A stretch of DNA of 64,000 bases from Plumapathes pennacea. Lineage: Eukaryota > Cnidaria > Anthozoa > Antipatharia > Myriopathidae. A program made the position numbers and the translations under genes. The notes below the pieces were generated by a model. That model saw only the letters and a list, made by a program, of their open reading frames with translations, did not search any database and was not told the DNA's origin. Each line of letters starts with the position of its first letter. Positions within the stretch are counted from its first letter, which is position 1. This document shows positions 34,290-45,245 of the stretch, one piece after another. The stretch is taken from assembly GCA_964036295.1 (NCBI GenBank), contig OZ038471.1, positions 11,860,184-11,924,183 on the forward strand. The letters run 5' to 3'.

Positions 34290-36009
34290 AGTCAGTAAAA
34301 CAGTTCATTTCCCAGGTTACATTATCTTAATTCATCCATATTAATAAATCTGGCGCTTGCAGTTGTTTGATACTGTTAATCACGTCCCCCTGCTGACGAA
34401 CCGTTGCTAGTTATTGACAATATCCGAACACAGTTTTATTTATTTAGTCACAAAAGAACATTATGAGATGACTACCGAAGAGAACATCAATTCATTGGTC
34501 AAAAAAGCAGTTCCAGAAAGCACCAAGAAGCTTCACAGTCCCCGCGCCAATGTTTTTGCCGTGAGAAGAAATATTTGAAGGTTGATAAAGACAATAAACT
34601 AGCGCCACGGGTTCACACAAGCTTTTGAGTTCTTCTAAACTCCCTCTCGTGTTTCCATCAGGTTATATAAACACGGCGCGCGTTTTATATTTCTTAGATA
34701 TGGATCCGATAAAAAAAAAAACAAAAAAAAAAACAAATATCAATTATTAAAGAACGCGGATTCCGCGATTGTGCAGAAGGGCAACAACGGAGCCGAGATC
34801 TTAGAAAGTGTACCCGGGCTTTCACAAAGGTATATCGACAACCGCGCGAACAGTTGGCGAGTAAAGTGTAAACGCGATCTCACTGGCTGTTTGTACCATT
34901 TTTTTTTTTTTTTTTAAGAAAAATTTACAAGCTGGCAGTGGGAAAGTGGTTGATTCTATTCGTTTATTAATCATAAATATTACAATTTCCTCGAATGTGA
35001 TTGGTTCATAACACCACCGATTAATCATTAATTGGACACTCATTGTTCTGTAATTGGATACTTCTTTGTTCTGTAATCGGACAGTTGGCTTAACCAATCG
35101 TAAGCACGAGCGAAATTTAAATGCACTAGTCAGCCTTACACTGATTTTCAGTGGGAAAAACGATTGCCGGTGTGAGTTTGTGGCATCTCGAAAGGCGAAT
35201 TTTGTTAATTCTTGGACAACTTAACATGTAAGGAACAGTTTGTGGTCAGTCGAAGAACGTGAACAGTCACTATGGAACGAAAGAAGACAGGAAATTTTCG
35301 CCGATCGGACGCGTTTGTTTAGTTCACGACGTCGCCAGCGAGCTGTGCTATAGACACTGCAACTTACGGCCCAATGTCAATGAACGTCGTTAATTCTTTT
35401 CAAAATCATGGAAGACTTTTAACTTTGTTGTGATGGACTGTGATGGACAAACATTCCTCGAGAATTAAGCCGTCAAGAAATCAGTAAGTTTGGACTATTT
35501 GCTGTGCCGACCCGCTAAGATACAGATTTTTTTCAGTCTTGAATATTTCCTTTGAATGCATGCCTTGCAAACTTCTGTGAAAAAATAAACTAGTATATTT
35601 CTGAGTTTCAAAGCACCTGTTATGTTCAAAAATGTAAACCTGAAAAGTCGAAAGAAACTGTCTTTCAATTTGTGAGTTCCTGCTGGGTTTACTGATTTTT
35701 ACTGAGTGTACAGAACTTACACATTTTTGACTTTTACTCCAAAAATCCGCATTCCACTCAAATTATTGGGTAAATTAGCTTATTGTTTCTCTCAAGTATT
35801 TTAAGTTGATAAAACTGAGAGCTAGATGACTACGAACCAAGCGGTTAACGTGTTTACAAACGCCGAGCCGTGTGTACGCGCGTGTTAAAATCGATCGGCG
35901 ATGAAGTACTTCTTGATGCTTTGTTTTCATGTATTTTAAGTACAGCAGAAGACGCTGAAGCTATATGATCACTTCATTCTCAGAAATTGTAATATTTATG
36001 ATTAATTGG
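34290..36009. other. Intron 2 sequence, repeat-derived
   Basis: No gene is supported. An A/AC low-complexity run lies at 34711-34738. aatcataaatattacaattt at 34969 and its complement near 35984-36003 form outer inverted repeats, suggesting that 34.93-36.15 kb is one foldback-type element whose right end includes the hairpin at 36010. Confidence 0.45.
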
Positions 36010-36150
36010 TAAGAGGACTTCGTGTCGTCCGATGTCGGTCTGTAATCATACTCGTGATTATGAAATCGGACTCCCGCGAAGCGCGGTCGTCCGATTTCGT
36101 AATCACTCGTATGATTACAGACCGAATCGGACTCCACTCAGTCCTATTAC
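36010..36150. repeat. Foldback repeat ending 17 bp before exon 3
   Basis: The arms tctgtaatcatactcgtgat/tgaaatcggactc and gtccgatttcgtaatcac/tcgtatgattacagacc pair around aagcgc near 36080. The outer bases aggact and agtcct extend the pairing. Confidence 0.82.
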
Positions 36151-36167
36151 CATTATTAATCCCATAG

Positions 36168-36256
36168 GCATGGTGATAATTGTGCGGGTATCATAGCAGG
36201 AGTCGCCAATAATTCATTTTGTGGATTTGGACTGGCTTACAATGCGAAAATAGGAG
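36168..36256 (+). CDS. Convertase exon: catalytic His
   Basis: An 89-nt exon beginning with HGDNCAGIIAGVANN, where His is the catalytic base (HGTRCAG in furin), and ending in AYNAKIGG. The acceptor is cccatag and the donor gtagg. A long foldback repeat ends about 17 bp upstream of the exon. Confidence 0.92.
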
Positions 36257-36324
36257 GTAGGAAATGCCTTTGCCATGAATAGTAAATTTAACATTGTCAC
36301 CTTCAGCACATATACCACTCTACT

Positions 36325-36381
36325 TTCTTTTTCTTTTTTTTTTTCTTTTTTTCTTTCTTTTTTCTTTTTTTTTTTTTTTTT
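36325..36381 (+). repeat. Polypyrimidine (T-rich) tract
   Basis: Almost pure T with scattered C over about 57 bp within intron 3. Confidence 0.9.
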
Positions 36382-36418
36382 CCTGTCTCATTTTATTTAC
36401 CACAAGCACAGATGAATA

Positions 36419-36591
36419 CAGTCGAACCTCGCTATTTCGAACTCGGTTAATTTGAAATCCCCGTTATTTCGCAGTCAAGCTGAATCCCCGTGGATATATT
36501 TTTCAGTCATTTACTATCGGCTATTTCGAAACCCCGCTATTCCGAACTTTTTTCATGTCCCGTGGGACTTCGAAATAGCGGGTTTCGACTG
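36419..36591. mobile_element. Tc1/mariner-pogo-type MITE with TA duplication
   Basis: 173 bp. The ends CAGTCGAACCTCGCTATTTC and the complement of GAAATAGCGGGTTTCGACTG pair over ~23 bp, and the element is flanked by TA on both sides. Pogo/Tigger-like elements begin CAGT and duplicate TA. There is no coding capacity. Confidence 0.85.
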
Positions 36592-37291
36592 TATTTATAG
36601 AACATTATTTACAAAACTGTGGTCTAAGATGGACTGAATAACTGAATACAAGCACAAAATATTATTTATAATATTTACATCATGTTATTAAGCTAACTTT
36701 TACTTAGAATACGGTAGTGGCGAGAAAGCCTAATAGAAACTAGAAAATCTTATGGAGATTAGTTTTCCTCGTGGGAGATAAATAAACGGGATTTCATAGA
36801 AAACGAAGCATCTATAGTGGGCTAATTCACTTATCGGTTTTCAATAAGATGTTGTTTTTGTTTGCTGACTACAATGTATCTAACGGTCCAGCTTTTAAAC
36901 TCCAGAAGTCTCTTAAATTGCATGGTGTGGAGAATACGTTCTCAAAAGAAGCTATCGATTACCGTTTTTATTTTTTATTTTTTTATTTATTTTTTTACCG
37001 CGTGCTGCTTGTCACTACATTCTTATTGCTTGGGCCGATATCATCTGAAATGTGCTTGGTTTATTTTTACCGCTGCAGGTCGGGAATTTGCAGGAAATCT
37101 GTGCCTCGTTTATAAACAACAGGAAAATTGGAATTGAGTTTTTGTGTGCAACAGTTTCCAACGCCGGTTTTCTTGCAGTACCCTGAAATAGCTCTGGATT
37201 ACCGATTTGATTGCCCTTTATTTAAAGACAAACAACATCGTTTTGTCCTTAATATCTGTTCTCCTGCTTTATTTGTTTTTGTTTTGAACAG
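36592..37291. other. Remainder of intron 3
   Basis: AT-rich. No gene or clear repeat was seen apart from T-rich runs near 36966-36998. It ends in the exon 4 acceptor. Confidence 0.5.
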
Positions 37292-37476
37292 GGATCAGAC
37301 TCATAGGTACTGGATCAGCTCCTTTCGCCACAGATGCCCAAGAGGCCCAAGCCCTGAGTTTCAAACCAAACTACATCGACATTTACTCCAACAGCTGGGG
37401 ACCCAGTGACTCTGGATCTGCTGTTGAAGGCCCTGGACATGCTACTTATAGGGCCTTGGAAAATGGAGCTAATAAT
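37292..37476 (+). CDS. Convertase exon: S8 core with SNSWGP
   Basis: A 185-nt exon (gaacag to gttagt). It encodes GIRLIGTGSAPFATDAQEAQ and YIDIYSNSWGPSDSG, matching the IYSASWGP-DDG segment of convertases that forms part of the substrate cleft. Confidence 0.92.
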
Positions 37477-37578
37477 GTTAGTTTTCTGATTGCATTATCT
37501 GAGATAGATTTTCTCTAATGGAATGAAACCATTTTATCAGTGGGTTGCAGTGAGCTATACCCTCCTTGTTATCCACAG

Positions 37579-37794
37579 GGTCGTGATGGCAAAGGGTCGA
37601 TCTACATATTTGCAGCAGGAAATGGTGGGTTTTTCTTGGGAGACAGCTGTGCGTACAATGGATACGTCAGCAACATCCACACCATCGCTATTTCGGGTGT
37701 AAACAGTGCTGGCTCTGTTGGTGACTACGGTGAAGCCTGCTCTGGTATTCTTGCTGTTACCTACAGCAGAGATCGCTCCGGTGACAAAAGTTTT
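37579..37794 (+). CDS. Convertase exon: oxyanion Asn
   Basis: Seventy-two codons in phase 0. It carries GSIYIFAAGNGG, in which Asn of GNGG is the oxyanion-hole residue, then the DSCAYNGYVSNIHTIAISG and YGEACSGILAVTYS segments. The donor is set at ttt|gtgata (GT at 37795-37796), because this keeps phase 0 with the next exon and equals the furin length in this region. Confidence 0.9.
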
Positions 37795-38018
37795 GTGATA
37801 AAATTATTCATTATATTTCTGTTCATTATTGCGGCCACCGTATATGTTAGCAGTGCATACGCTCTCAATTCTTCCACATATTTTACACATCAAAGCATAC
37901 ACTAAATGAGTACTAAGTATTATAAATAGATACATATTATGAATGTTCTAGTAGCACAGATATTTTGTATTACAAATATCGACGAGAGGGCCAACAGCAC
38001 GGGTACTGTACTTTTCAG

Positions 38019-38119
38019 GTCACAGCTGGAAAAGACACAAAATGCAGAGACACATTTAGTTCCAGTTCAGCAGCTGCAGCAATGGCATCAGGACTGATTG
38101 CTTTGACTCTTCAAGCCAA
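38019..38119 (+). CDS. Convertase exon: catalytic Ser region (SSSSAAA)
   Basis: A 101-nt exon starting VTAGKDTKCRDTFSSSS. By alignment, SSSAAAAMASGLIALTLQA replaces the usual GTSASAPLAAGIIALTLEA. The nucleophile Ser is kept, but the Gly-Thr before it and the Pro after it are gone. The acceptor is cttttcag and the donor gttagt. Confidence 0.9.
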
Positions 38120-38506
38120 GTTAGTTTTTGTCGATGGTAAAATTAGATGTAGGAGTTGCTCAGATGTTATACCTCAACCAGTAGTTCAGAAGGATTATTC
38201 AGACAACGTGAATGATAGTTTTTAATGTAGGTGGGGTTCGAACTGTTGTCATTTGCTTTTGCCAAAGGATCTTTAGTTGAGAATTTTGGTCGTTGTTTGT
38301 TCTTCCTATCAGTTTTGTCTGGACATGCCTCTGTGTGTGTGTACAAGTTTCTTTTCCACGCCCGTTTCTTCTACCCTGGTTCTAGAGGTTCGTCGCTTGT
38401 GGCGAAGAGCACTGAGTGAAGGCTGTTTGCCCTTTCCTGCATATTTAGAAAATGATCAGTAAATTTGTGGTTTTGTTTTGTTTCCCCCCATGTTTTGTAA
38501 TCCTAG

Positions 38507-38616
38507 CAAAGTGCTCACATGGCGTGACGTGCAGCATGTGATTGTAAGGTCTGCCAGACCTGACGAAGGTGCACTGAAGACCAACGATTGGAAGAGAACT
38601 GCCGCTGGATTCCTTG
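38507..38616 (+). CDS. Convertase exon: end of S8 domain
   Basis: A 110-nt exon encoding KVLTWRDVQHVIVRSARPDE and LKTNDWKRTAAGFL, matching LTWRDMQHLVV and the DW segment that closes the catalytic domain. Splice sites are tcctag and gtaata. Confidence 0.92.
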
Positions 38617-39146
38617 GTAATAGAATAGGGTCCTTCACTTTTAATCCTGCACGGGAAATATAATCCCGATGCATGCTTGCTTAAGGTCATTCATAAATGA
38701 AATCTACTTAAGTTTTAGGTCATTCTCAGAGCATGGACGACATTACGAGAACTTAAGACATTGGTTTTCCTCTGTTGAAATGATGAATACAAATGAACCC
38801 CAACATAACGAACATAGAGAAACTTTGTCATTGCTTCATCGCCTTGACTTTCTCCTTCAGTTTCTCGCCAGATATATATCACACAGTATGGCGAATTTGG
38901 ATTCGATAGCTTGCTGAGGTGAAACCTGATTAAGCTATAAATCCCCACTACATCACTCACACATTTCCATCTTAAAAGGTTGAGGGAATCCGCAGTTTTA
39001 ACTTGGCAGTGTAGGGGTTAAGCATTTCCACATTTTCCATTTATTCCACTAGTTCAATTTATTTCTTCTCCTAGAAGTTATAAAAACTACCTGGTATGCA
39101 TGTATACATATGAAGGATTTATTGTTGATACTTGTTTTCATTTTAG

Positions 39147-39264
39147 TGTCAAATTACTTTGGTTTTGGTTTGATAGATGCAGCTAAGATGGTGTATTATG
39201 CAAAATCGTGGAAACGAGTTCCGACTCAGCTTAAGTGTGAAGTTTCAGGAACAGATGGACCATG
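39147..39264 (+). CDS. Convertase exon: S8/P-domain junction
   Basis: A 118-nt exon encoding SNYFGFGLIDAAKMVYYAKS, the counterpart of SHSYGYGLLDA, then a Lys-Cys and the beginning of the P domain. It ends in phase 2 (tg|gtaaat), which fixes the reading frame of the interrupted exon 9. Confidence 0.92.
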
Positions 39265-39293
39265 GTAAATACTTTTACCCCCGAATTATTAAT

Positions 39294-39474
39294 AAATTTC
39301 CACTGGTTTGCCGTGGTGTGGACTCTTATTTACCACGATTTACGTCATCACATGGTCAAAATGTTGTGGACTCACGAGGCGCTTTGCCGAGTGAGTCCAC
39401 AACTAATTTTGACCATGTGATAACGTAAATCGTGGTAGATAAGAGTGCACACCACGGCAAACCAGTGGAAATTT
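39294..39474. repeat. Foldback repeat 30 bp after exon 8
   Basis: Near-perfect arms of ~80 bp (aaatttccactggtttgccg, then tggactcttatttaccacga, then catggtcaaaatgttgtgga) pair around gaggcgctttgccga. One arm recurs alone at 54578-54666, with acaacg for accacg. Confidence 0.88.
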
Positions 39475-39711
39475 GTTTTTACCACAATATTTAGAAATAT
39501 ACAGGAAAGTTTCGTCGTATTTCGCTGCAAAGCGTGACATGCTGGCGTCAGCATCGCTGTCTGGACTCTTATTTACCACGGTAAATCGACCAATCAGAGA
39601 GCGAGAAACTAGTGTGTTGTGGTAAAAATATATATTTTAAATGTATCGGGAACATTTTTGGCTCTAATTTTAAATAGAAACGAGATATGTTTCAGACCTT
39701 TTACAGAACTA

Positions 39712-39955
39712 CAATCCTGGTCAAAAGTGCTGGGACACTCAGCAATTTATCAGATAATTATGACACTTTGACCCTTCCGGCCCCCCTCCCCCCATACAAT
39801 GTTGATTGAGTGTGCTCAAAGTGCACTCCTTTTATGCAACATTCTATGGGGGGGGGTTAACTTTCGAAAAAGGAGTCGCTTTCATTGTTGAAAAGAGAGT
39901 AATGATAAAAAATAACATTTTCTCAGAGTGTCCCACATACTTTTGACCGGGATTG
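39712..39955. mobile_element. Short TIR element (MITE)
   Basis: 244 bp. The ends CAATCCTGGTCAAAAGTGCT and the complement of TACTTTTGACCGGGATTG pair over ~30 bp. There is a non-coding centre with C and G runs. The target duplication was not resolved. Confidence 0.7.
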
Positions 39956-42900
39956 CACGCAGATGCGACCCACAAATAAAGAAAGTGGGAACTAAATAAA
40001 TAGATTAATCGTTCATCATTTATTCATAGTATTATGAAAAATACGAAATTTACTGAACCGACCCTGATTAGGTGTTCTGAGTCTTTAAAGTACCCTTAAC
40101 CCCCTTTATACTTATAATCGATTGTACATCAAGTAAATAGCTAATTAGAATATTTCTTGGTTTGAATGTCGCGTCTGTGAGTTATATTTCGAATTTGCTA
40201 ATTGCATGAGTTTACATGCCGTCAACTCAAAACTTTCGTGTTTTTTCTTCTTCCGGTGATCGAAACACTGCTTTCCGATTCTAAAAATATATTTGGTAAA
40301 CTACTCTCGCTCGTGCTAGATATATACGTATTGATACAGCATCGTTGCTGTTTTTTCTAATACACATTTTAAGTTCTAAATCGGTAGGCTAATCGTTTTT
40401 TTAATTTTATGTCGTTTGCTGTATGCGGTACGCATCGACACGGTTATTTTGCCTGAGACTACATCAGGTCAATTGGCTCAAAAGCCACCGAGTGCAGTGA
40501 CTCAGTTTACTTGTTTTGAGTTCGCACAGTATCTGCGGGCTGAAAACTGCGTATAATTCCCCACGACATTCCTTTGCTTTGACAGCGAGCGAGCTAAATT
40601 AAGCACGGTCGGAGTTTTGCTCAAAAAGAGCCAACAGAGTAATAAGTACAAAAATCTTGTGGGTTTTGATAAAATGGGTCTTAATAAAATTTCTGACAAT
40701 TGAGCCTACGAAAGAAGCTGGAATACATTTTTTTGCCGGCACGGGATACAACAGGGCCTGGGCTCTAAGCTCCGAGCATCACGGGTAATGATGCGGAGCC
40801 ATATAAGGAGAAGTATAGCACCCGGTCTCCATCTAAGCCTTAGTATAAATATTGGCCTCATATGCGACCACTTTGTGCCGTCAGGTGACTGGATGTCGGG
40901 CTGATGGTGCCGCATGTTCGAAAAACAAGGAGATTTTAGTGTCGATCGATCTGCGATTTGTCGAGTGGTACGGTTAAGTGATACACACATTACAGAGAAG
41001 TTTGTACTTCGGCACTATAAAATGCATTCGGGATGCTCGAAATGGACTTCAAAAAGGAAAAAGGAAGAAAGAAACAAGGGGAAAAAAGGCACCTGTGAGG
41101 TGCATGTGTCTACTGCATTTGTTCTCCTTTTTTTGCATGAAAAAATGGCATTTGCCACAGGCACCCCTCTTGCACCACAAGATGATCTGTGACGTATTTC
41201 CGTTACCTTGAATCAGCTGGCCCGCTGCCAAAATGTCGCGTCGCATCTGTGTTTACGCTAAAACTGTTCTATAAGAAACGGTTCTTTTCTGAGAAACTGA
41301 GAATATTTAAGAATTGGGAAAACGTACACACTTAATGCAGGAACAGAGAGAAGGATACCGAGACATCTAAGGCATTTCACAGATCAAAACTCGGATCAGC
41401 ACAAAGAAGCACTTGCGTTACCTCGACCTCGACCAAAACTGAACTACTGGAGAAATATAGGTTCCCCGAGATGAAGGTGCTTGAGGATGCAGTAACCACT
41501 GCTAAAAAAATATGGCTATTCAGTTGCCATTGACGGTTTTTGTAAACATTTCACTTCACAGCCGTCACGACCAAATCAAATCAGTAACGACAAGCACAAC
41601 TAGGCTCAAGTAAAGTTTATATTTATTTCAACTCGTACGCGAATGACCAATAGAAGATTCATAGATGCTTCACATTTTACTGTACTGTTTCTGCAGACTG
41701 AAACATCGATACCAAATAATGACTGGCCGATTTACGCACCTTTGCAACGTGTCGTCATACTGTACACAGTTTGTCAGGAAAATCTGGCGATGCATTGTAC
41801 TGGCCAGAACCTTTCATTCGAGCGTTTTCGGCATGCATATTTTCAACAAGGGGCTTTTCTTTCCCCAAACGGGGCTCACTTTTCCCACAAGGGGCTTTAG
41901 TTTCCCCAAAAGGGGCTCGATGTTGTTTTGCGTATCCGCGTCAAGCGTCCGTAGCTTTCCCTCGGCAAGGAAACTCGTCGCTCTAACTCCGTATCCATTC
42001 AGTTCGCACCAAATTCGTCGATTCGCAACACTGAAGTAACCTTTCGTTTGACTGGTTTGACACATACTTCGAAAGCTGTGGCAAGTTATCCTGGTAAGTT
42101 TAAAGCAATTCATCGTGAAATATTCACTAACCTGATCGCCTCGCAGAAAACCCTGTGACCTCATCGGTTTCTCGTGATCACGAGCTTGTCACGAACCAGC
42201 CTTTGCCGCCCAGTCATTGTTTCCTCGACCAATAGCGAAGTTCGTGTACAATCGGCAATCCAGTGCTTCCTTTCATTGGTTCCGAATATTAACGCGCGAC
42301 CATTTATCGATTCTTACCTTACTTACGCACCCGATAACAGTGTCTACGCTTCTTCGAAGCAGTAGACACACACAAAAAAAAAGAAATCCAATCACCGTAT
42401 TTTACGGGCGTTTCGCTAATACGTACTATTTGTAGCCGGAAACCTCGCGAATGTGGAGTGTTTTTGTTTCACAGAGTTCATCAAGAATATTCGGCGATGT
42501 TTTACCGCAATATATGATTCGTTATCAACCAAGATCACTGAAAAAGTATTTGCTTTGAGTGGTGTTGGAAAAAACACTCATTTAACGGTCCCCTGAGCAT
42601 TATGACTGTGTTTAATTCGCCGCCAGTTGTCACATGACTGATCATCCTGACCAGGAAGTCGACAGACTCCGAGTCATCACCGACAAGCCGGCAGACTCCG
42701 AGTCATTCCCGACAAGCCGACAGACGTCACGTCATACGCATTTTCGAAACGTAAACCTTTATAACTCGTAGGTACGACAATCAAACTAATAAATATTCTA
42801 CTGGTCGATTGATGTACACTCACGTTTGATAAGGTTTAGGACACTTTAAAGTACAAACAATGGAGCTAACATAGCATAGTGTCGTTCTGAATTGCATGTG

Positions 42901-43147
42901 CCCACTGTGATGTGCCCATTAAAGGCAACAGTTTGTCCTGTTTCAAAACAACAATACATTTTTATTCAAATCAGTCGACGTTAACTGTGTTATACACTAG
43001 TATCCTTTCCATTACGTGAATTATCAAGTTCAACCTTCAGTTGTTTTGTTTTTTGTTTTTTGTTTTTGTTTTTTTGTTTTTGCTTTTGTTTTTTTCATTT
43101 TTGCGGCTGCACTTCTGGAAAAGAACTGATGGTTTTCATGTTTTCAG
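39956..43147. other. Remainder of intron 8
   Basis: No gene is supported. A short repeated motif, aaggggctttt/tttcccc, occurs at 41856-41935. A ~36-bp direct repeat (gacagactccgagtcat, then cgacaagccg) occurs about three times at 42654-42735. A T/G microsatellite lies at 43042-43102, just before the exon 9 acceptor. Confidence 0.5.
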
Positions 43148-43155
43148 GACCATTC
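43148..43155 (+). CDS. First 8 nt of convertase exon 9 (left of the retrotransposon)
   Basis: The acceptor ttttcatgttttcag ends at 43147. The next eight bases, gaccattc, end with the target duplication CATTC, then the LTR starts. Read together with the right part from 47619, these bases restore the phase required by exon 8 and give PWTIPPTGSLRI across the breakpoint. Confidence 0.8.
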
Positions 43156-43324
43156 TGTAGTGAGGGACGATGCTTGTGTTCAGTACTGGGAGAGCGTGTA
43201 GCTTCAGCTCGGTCACTTTTAATGAATGTCCTAAGAGAGTCGTACACGAGCTTCTTAATACACTATAACATCTGGATTGATACGAGTGAGTGCACATAGT
43301 GCACGCATGAATATTATCATTACA
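43156..43324 (-). repeat. 3' LTR (element orientation)
   Basis: 169 bp beginning TGTAGTGAGG and ending ATCATTACA on the plus strand, so both ends carry TG...CA. It matches the other LTR except at three positions (gat/gac, gtagc/gtaac, ctat/ctct). Confidence 0.95.
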
Positions 43325-43335
43325 TCTTTCTTCGT
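43325..43335 (-). promoter_or_regulatory. Polypurine tract
   Basis: On the minus strand acgaagaaaga lies immediately before the 3' LTR, the normal site for plus-strand DNA priming. Confidence 0.65.
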
Positions 43336-43401
43336 CTGCAGAAAGATTGAGCAGTAGAATGTATCTCTATGATCTCTAAGCATAAATGATCGGCAAATGT
43401 C

Positions 43402-43664
43402 TCATAGGTTCAATCGCTCAGGGGGTTTAATTATTCTCCCGAATCTTGATCTCTTGAACTCGTCTGATCGTGGCTGCTCCTGAGTTGGCTCTGGGTCTTG
43501 CTCAGGCTCCTCTTCCTCTGTCGTTTCGTCAGGTACAGATACTGGGTCATAATTTGGCGGCTCTTCAGCTTCAGCATCGGATTCTTCCGGCTCCTCTTTC
43601 ACTCTTAAAAGATCTCGCCGGTTTCTTCTGTAGAGCTGACCACTGCTCTGCAAAACGTACGAGC
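43402..43664 (-). pseudogene. Frameshifted integrase C-terminal tail
   Basis: The frame reads SGQLYRRNRRDLLRVKEEPE, then an acidic linker and RFGRIIKPPERLNL. The closing R-x-GR-x-x-KPP-x-R/L is typical for gypsy integrase tails. It belongs with the preceding integrase frame but is separated from it by the frameshift. Confidence 0.85.
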
Positions 43665-44771
43665 GGGGGTGTTTGACTCAGATACAATTGTTCCCTTTCG
43701 CATATATTTGCCACTTTTGTCAGGGAAACGTATAACATCTCCCTCCTTCAGCTGACTTAGGGGCTTTGCTGTACGGTCGTAAAATTTCTTGTTCTGCTGA
43801 CGGTAGTGGCTGAGGCGCTCAGGTACTGTGTTGGGATTGATTATACATGGGTTTAATAGAGTGGCGGTCGTTGGCAATTGTGTTTTTGTTCGTCTGCCCA
43901 TTAGTCGCTGAGCGGGGCTTCCCAAGATGTCGTCTCGAGGAGTGTTGCGGTGAGCCAATAGTGCTAGGTAGATGTCTTCATTGCTTCCTTTGGCGGTGTA
44001 GAGCACATTCTTCGCTGTTTGGACAGCTCTTTCTGCGTATCCGTTACTTTGGGGGTATCTTGGGGAACTGGATTTGTGTTCAATTCCGTACTCAGCTGTA
44101 AACTTCTGGAAGTGCTGATTGGCGAATTGCGGACCATTGTCACTCATGATCTTGTCTGGAATACCATACCGGCTGATGTGCATTTTGAGTTTCTTGATGA
44201 CTGCTGTGGCTTTGATGTCGAGGAGGTGATCAATTTCAAACCAACCTGAGTACGAGTCTGCTGTAATTAGATACATTCGCCGGTCAAATTCAAATAGGTC
44301 AACAGTTATGTATTGCCAGGGTCGTGTGGGGAGGCTGTTTGGAAGAAGAGGCTCTTTCTGCTGCCGTGGTCTCATTTCGTTGCATTGGGCGCATTTATCA
44401 ATGCGACTTTGAATGTCGATGTTCATGGATGGCCAATAAACTGCTTCACGGGCTCGTCGTTTGGACGCATCTGCACCGCGATGTCCAGCATGTATGGCAT
44501 CAAGGACAGTTGGGACCATGGCTTTTGGAACGAGAATTTTCTCGCCCTTAAAAATGATGTCATCGTAGACAGATAGTTCTTCGCGGAAGTCCCAGTAATG
44601 CTTAATGTCTGTCGCTACGGCACGCTTGTGGTGTGGCCATCCATTAATGATGAGTTTCCGTAGCGCTGCGAGTGTAGAGTCATTCTGTGTAGCTGTTTTA
44701 AGTTCATCAGTTTTTTCTTGTGAAAAAGGTATCACCATGTGAATCGTTAGGTTTTCGAGCTCTGTGTCCAT
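43605..44771 (-). CDS. Integrase segment of gypsy Pol
   Basis: A 388-residue frame following the TAG. A His2Cys2 zinc domain (HAGHRGADASKRRAREAVYW...CAQC) is followed by the DDE core: ITVDLFEF, IMSDNGPQF and QSNGYAERAV. The last ~15 residues (TFCRAVVSSTEETGEIF) are out of frame. A one-base change in the G5 run at 43665-43669 moves the proper C-terminus into the neighbouring frame. Confidence 0.92.
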   Translation of the reverse strand: MDTELENLTIHMVIPFSQEKTDELKTATQNDSTLAALRKLIINGWPHHKRAVATDIKHYWDFREELSVYDDIIFKGEKILVPKAMVPTVLDAIHAGHRGADASKRRAREAVYWPSMNIDIQSRIDKCAQCNEMRPRQQKEPLLPNSLPTRPWQYITVDLFEFDRRMYLITADSYSGWFEIDHLLDIKATAVIKKLKMHISRYGIPDKIMSDNGPQFANQHFQKFTAEYGIEHKSSSPRYPQSNGYAERAVQTAKNVLYTAKGSNEDIYLALLAHRNTPRDDILGSPAQRLMGRRTKTQLPTTATLLNPCIINPNTVPERLSHYRQQNKKFYDRTAKPLSQLKEGDVIRFPDKSGKYMRKGTIVSESNTPARTFCRAVVSSTEETGEIF

Positions 44772-44774
44772 CGC

Positions 44775-45245
44775 CTAATTAGATAGACATGCGCGACTGA
44801 GTGTGTCAGCGACGTGTAGTAATGCGCCCTTCTTGTATTTCACAACAAGATTGTACCTTTGAAGCCTTAGGATCATGCGTTGTAGGCGGAGGGGCGATTG
44901 ATGAAGCGGCTTCTTGAATATCGATTCCAATGGTTTGTGGTTAGTTTTGACTTGAACAGTGCGGCCATAGATGTACTGGTGGAATCGTTCACACGCATAG
45001 ACTATTGCCAAAAGCTCCTTTTCTATTTGTGCGTAGCGTTTCTCTGTGTCGGTTAAGGTGCGGGAGGCATAGGCTACGGGCCTCTCTTCTTGCATACAGA
45101 CTGCTCCGAGACCATACTGGCTGCTGTCACAGGAAAGCGTCACGGGTTTGTTCACATCATAGTAGGCGAGGGTTGCTTCATTAGAGCAGGCCTTTCTCAG
45201 CTCATCAAAACATTTCTGATGTTGTGGCTGCCATGTCCATTCATG
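44775..45245 (-). pseudogene. RNase H segment of gypsy Pol
   Basis: It continues the Pol frame after the TAA. It contains LSCDSSQYGLGAV (first catalytic Asp), EKELLAIVYACERFH (Glu) and VKTNHKPLE, where most gypsy elements have TDHKPLE, so a catalytic Asp appears changed to Asn. The segment ends at TAG after ADTLSRACLSN, again in frame with the integrase that follows. Confidence 0.88.

Noticed and set aside
41665-42164. Overlapping open frames of 71-124 codons in intron 8
   Set aside because: They lie on both strands over a short G/C-rich repeat (aaggggctttt) and show no family features.
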